The position numbers and the translations under genes were made by a program. Below are positions 6,864-8,330 of a stretch of DNA of 8,330 nt, one piece after another. Under the pieces are notes generated by a model. The model worked only from the letters and a program-made list of their open reading frames with translations. It was not told the DNA's origin and did not search any database. The stretch is from contig JAGWJU010000043.1 of the NCBI GenBank assembly GCA_028865585.1, forward strand, positions 1 to 8,330, in the 5' to 3' direction. Origin of the DNA: Elusimicrobiota bacterium (lineage in GTDB: Bacteria; Elusimicrobiota; Elusimicrobia; UBA1565; UBA9628). How positions within the stretch are numbered: the first letter of the stretch is position 1; each line of letters opens with the position of its first letter.

Positions 6864-8330
6864 ATGGGCAACACCCCGCGCGTCCGCGCGTCCGCGGCGG
6901 CCTTGGGCGCCATGGCGGCGTTCATGCTTCCTTATAATAAGGCCCTGGCTGCGGCGGTCAAAAATCCGGACACCTTCGTCAACGTTGAGGTGGCCCAAAT
7001 TACGAGCCTCGATCCCGTCTTCCCCTACGATAACGCCAGCCAGGGTCTCATCTACAACATATACGACACCTTGATCGCTTTCGACGGCGCGTCCCTGACG
7101 CGCTTTAGGCCCGGGCTCGCGACCGAGGTGCCCTCGCGCGCAAACGGCCTTATCTCGGCCGACGGGCGCGTTTACCGCTTTCCCATCCGCAAGGGCGTCT
7201 TTTTCCAGGACGGCGAACGCTTGACGCCCGAGGACGTGCGCTACTCTCTTCTGCGCTTCATGCTCGCCGATCGCGCGGGCGGGCCGTCATCCTTGCTTTT
7301 GGAGCCCATCTTGGGCGTGTCCTCGACCCGCGGACCGGACGGCAAAATCAGCCTTGAGTTTAAGAAGGCCGCCGACGCCGTGCGCGTGGAGGGAAACGAC
7401 GTGGTCGTGCGCCTGGCGCGGCCTTTCGCGCCGTTCTTATCCATCATGGCGCGCTGGAGCTACGTCGAGTGCCGGTCCTGGGCCGCGGCTCACGGAGAAT
7501 GGGACGGAAAGGCGGGCGACTGGAAAAAATACAACGACCCGGAGGCGGGGCAGTCCTATTTCGACGCGCATGCCAACGGCACGGGGCCCTTCGAAGTCGC
7601 GGACTGGGATCAAGTAGGCCACTTTGTGCTCTTGAAGCGTTTTGACCGCTATTGGCGCGGTCCGGCCAAGCTTGCGCGCGTCCTGGTCAAGAGCGTGCCC
7701 GAGCTTTCCACCCGCAAGCTGATGCTCGAAGCCGGCGACGCGGACGTGGCCGAGGTGGCGGGCCCGCTGGCCGGGGAAATGAAAGGCCTGGCCGGCGTGC
7801 GCGTCAAGGAGGGCATCCCCGAGCTTTCGGTCGACCCGGCGTTTTTCTTCACCTTTCGGATCAACACCACGGCCAATCCGGACATCGGCTCGGGGAAGCT
7901 CGACGGCCGGGGAATTCCTCCCGACTTTTTCACGGACAAGAATCTCCGCAAAGCCTTCGCTTATGCGTTCGACTATAAAGCCATGGTCCACGACGTTTAC
8001 CACAACCGGGCCAAGGCCGCCATCGGCCCCATTCCGCCGGGGCTTTTGGGCTACGATCCCAAGGGTCCGCGCTACCGCTATAATCCGGCCAAGGCCATTG
8101 CCTATTTCAAGAAAGCCTGGGGCGGCCGGGTGTGGCAAAAGGGCTTTCGTTTTACGCTCACCTACAACACGGGCGGCGACAGCCGCTTGGCCGCCTGTGA
8201 AATCATGAAGCGCGGCGTGGAGGCGTTGAATCCCAGGTTCCAGATCGACTTGCGCGGCCTGGACTGGCCCTCCTACCTGGCCAAGGCGCAGCAGCGCCTG
8301 CTGCCCATGTTTTCGCGCGGCTGGTACGGG
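6864..8330 (+). CDS. ABC transporter substrate-binding protein, family 5 (Opp/Dpp type), 3' end missing
   Basis: An open frame of 489 codons with no stop before the window edge. It should bind a peptide-like or related solute in the periplasm and pass it to an ABC permease. Residues 1-29 form a probable signal peptide (Arg at 6 and 8, an Ala-rich core, cleavage near ALA-AA at 27-31). There is no lipobox Cys. The mature N-terminus (VEVAQITSLDPVFPYD, then a YDTLIAFDG stretch) matches the SBP_bac_5 opening. NGTGPFEVADWD at 238-249, followed by a Tyr-Trp at the end of the next strand, is the family hallmark, and LRKAFAYAFDYKAM near 369-382 fits its second lobe. Family members usually have 500-600 residues, so the visible part is most of the protein. 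Ligand is not readable. Only a poor AGG one base before the ATG serves as a ribosome site, but the signal peptide supports this start. It lies 41 nt after the repeat protein and is likely co-transcribed; permease genes may follow outside. Confidence 0.92.
   Translation, partial: MGNTPRVRASAAALGAMAAFMLPYNKALAAAVKNPDTFVNVEVAQITSLDPVFPYDNASQGLIYNIYDTLIAFDGASLTRFRPGLATEVPSRANGLISADGRVYRFPIRKGVFFQDGERLTPEDVRYSLLRFMLADRAGGPSSLLLEPILGVSSTRGPDGKISLEFKKAADAVRVEGNDVVVRLARPFAPFLSIMARWSYVECRSWAAAHGEWDGKAGDWKKYNDPEAGQSYFDAHANGTGPFEVADWDQVGHFVLLKRFDRYWRGPAKLARVLVKSVPELSTRKLMLEAGDADVAEVAGPLAGEMKGLAGVRVKEGIPELSVDPAFFFTFRINTTANPDIGSGKLDGRGIPPDFFTDKNLRKAFAYAFDYKAMVHDVYHNRAKAAIGPIPPGLLGYDPKGPRYRYNPAKAIAYFKKAWGGRVWQKGFRFTLTYNTGGDSRLAACEIMKRGVEALNPRFQIDLRGLDWPSYLAKAQQRLLPMFSRGWYG

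Noticed and set aside
5646..6998. Minus-strand frame of 450 codons spanning the treS start, the promoter gap and the repeat protein
   Set aside because: It shows repeated RSSQAGMPELFSGV-like stretches, but these are only the antisense reading of the WLDRH repeats. The sense gene has the signal peptide and strong ribosome site.
7437..8138. Minus-strand frame of 233 codons opposite the binding protein
   Set aside because: The plus strand encodes a continuous family 5 binding protein with hallmark motifs through the whole stretch.

Overview
This is a high-GC, gene-dense bacterial window with almost no intergenic space. It suggests a Gram-negative-type organism: two products have ordinary signal peptides, and the substrate-binding protein has no lipobox cysteine. 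Nothing fixes the phylum. Fused trehalose synthase-maltokinases occur in several free-living high-GC lineages, and environmental phyla such as Elusimicrobiota are possible, but that is a guess. No tRNA, rRNA, CRISPR array, insertion sequence or phage gene is visible, and no stretch over 300 bases lacks a gene.

Layout, left to right. (1) Bases 1-840, plus strand: the 3' part of an SGNH/GDSL-type hydrolase gene cut by the window edge. (2) Bases 828-2693, minus strand: a polytopic membrane protein resembling GT39/ArnT-like glycosyltransferases, with a C-terminal TPR-like and polyproline region; it converges on gene 1 and overlaps its end by 13 bp. (3) Bases 2708-6055, minus strand: a bifunctional trehalose synthase-maltokinase (TreS-Mak/Pep2), 14 nt upstream of gene 2 and probably in its operon. 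(4) Bases 6056-6216: a divergent promoter region with a perfect TATAAT for the rightward gene, a TATACT close to the treS start, and a cluster of GGCCCA half-sites. (5) Bases 6217-6822, plus strand: a small secreted protein carrying three copies of an unfamiliar 19-residue repeat that ends in WLDRHxLR. (6) Bases 6864-8330, plus strand, running off the right edge: a family 5 (Opp/Dpp-type) periplasmic substrate-binding protein.

How they may work together. TreS-Mak would interconvert trehalose and maltose and phosphorylate maltose to maltose-1-phosphate, the usual feed into GlgE alpha-glucan synthesis, although glgE is not in the window. The membrane protein behind it may act on envelope glycans, but its donor and acceptor are unknown. 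On the other side of the divergent promoter, the repeat protein and the peptide-type binding protein are 41 nt apart in the same direction and are probably co-transcribed.

The repeat protein is the most novel item. I do not recognise its motif. Its repeats are conserved as protein while their DNA has diverged, and the last copy forms the exact C-terminus. A link between it and the peptide-type binding protein next door is an inference worth testing.
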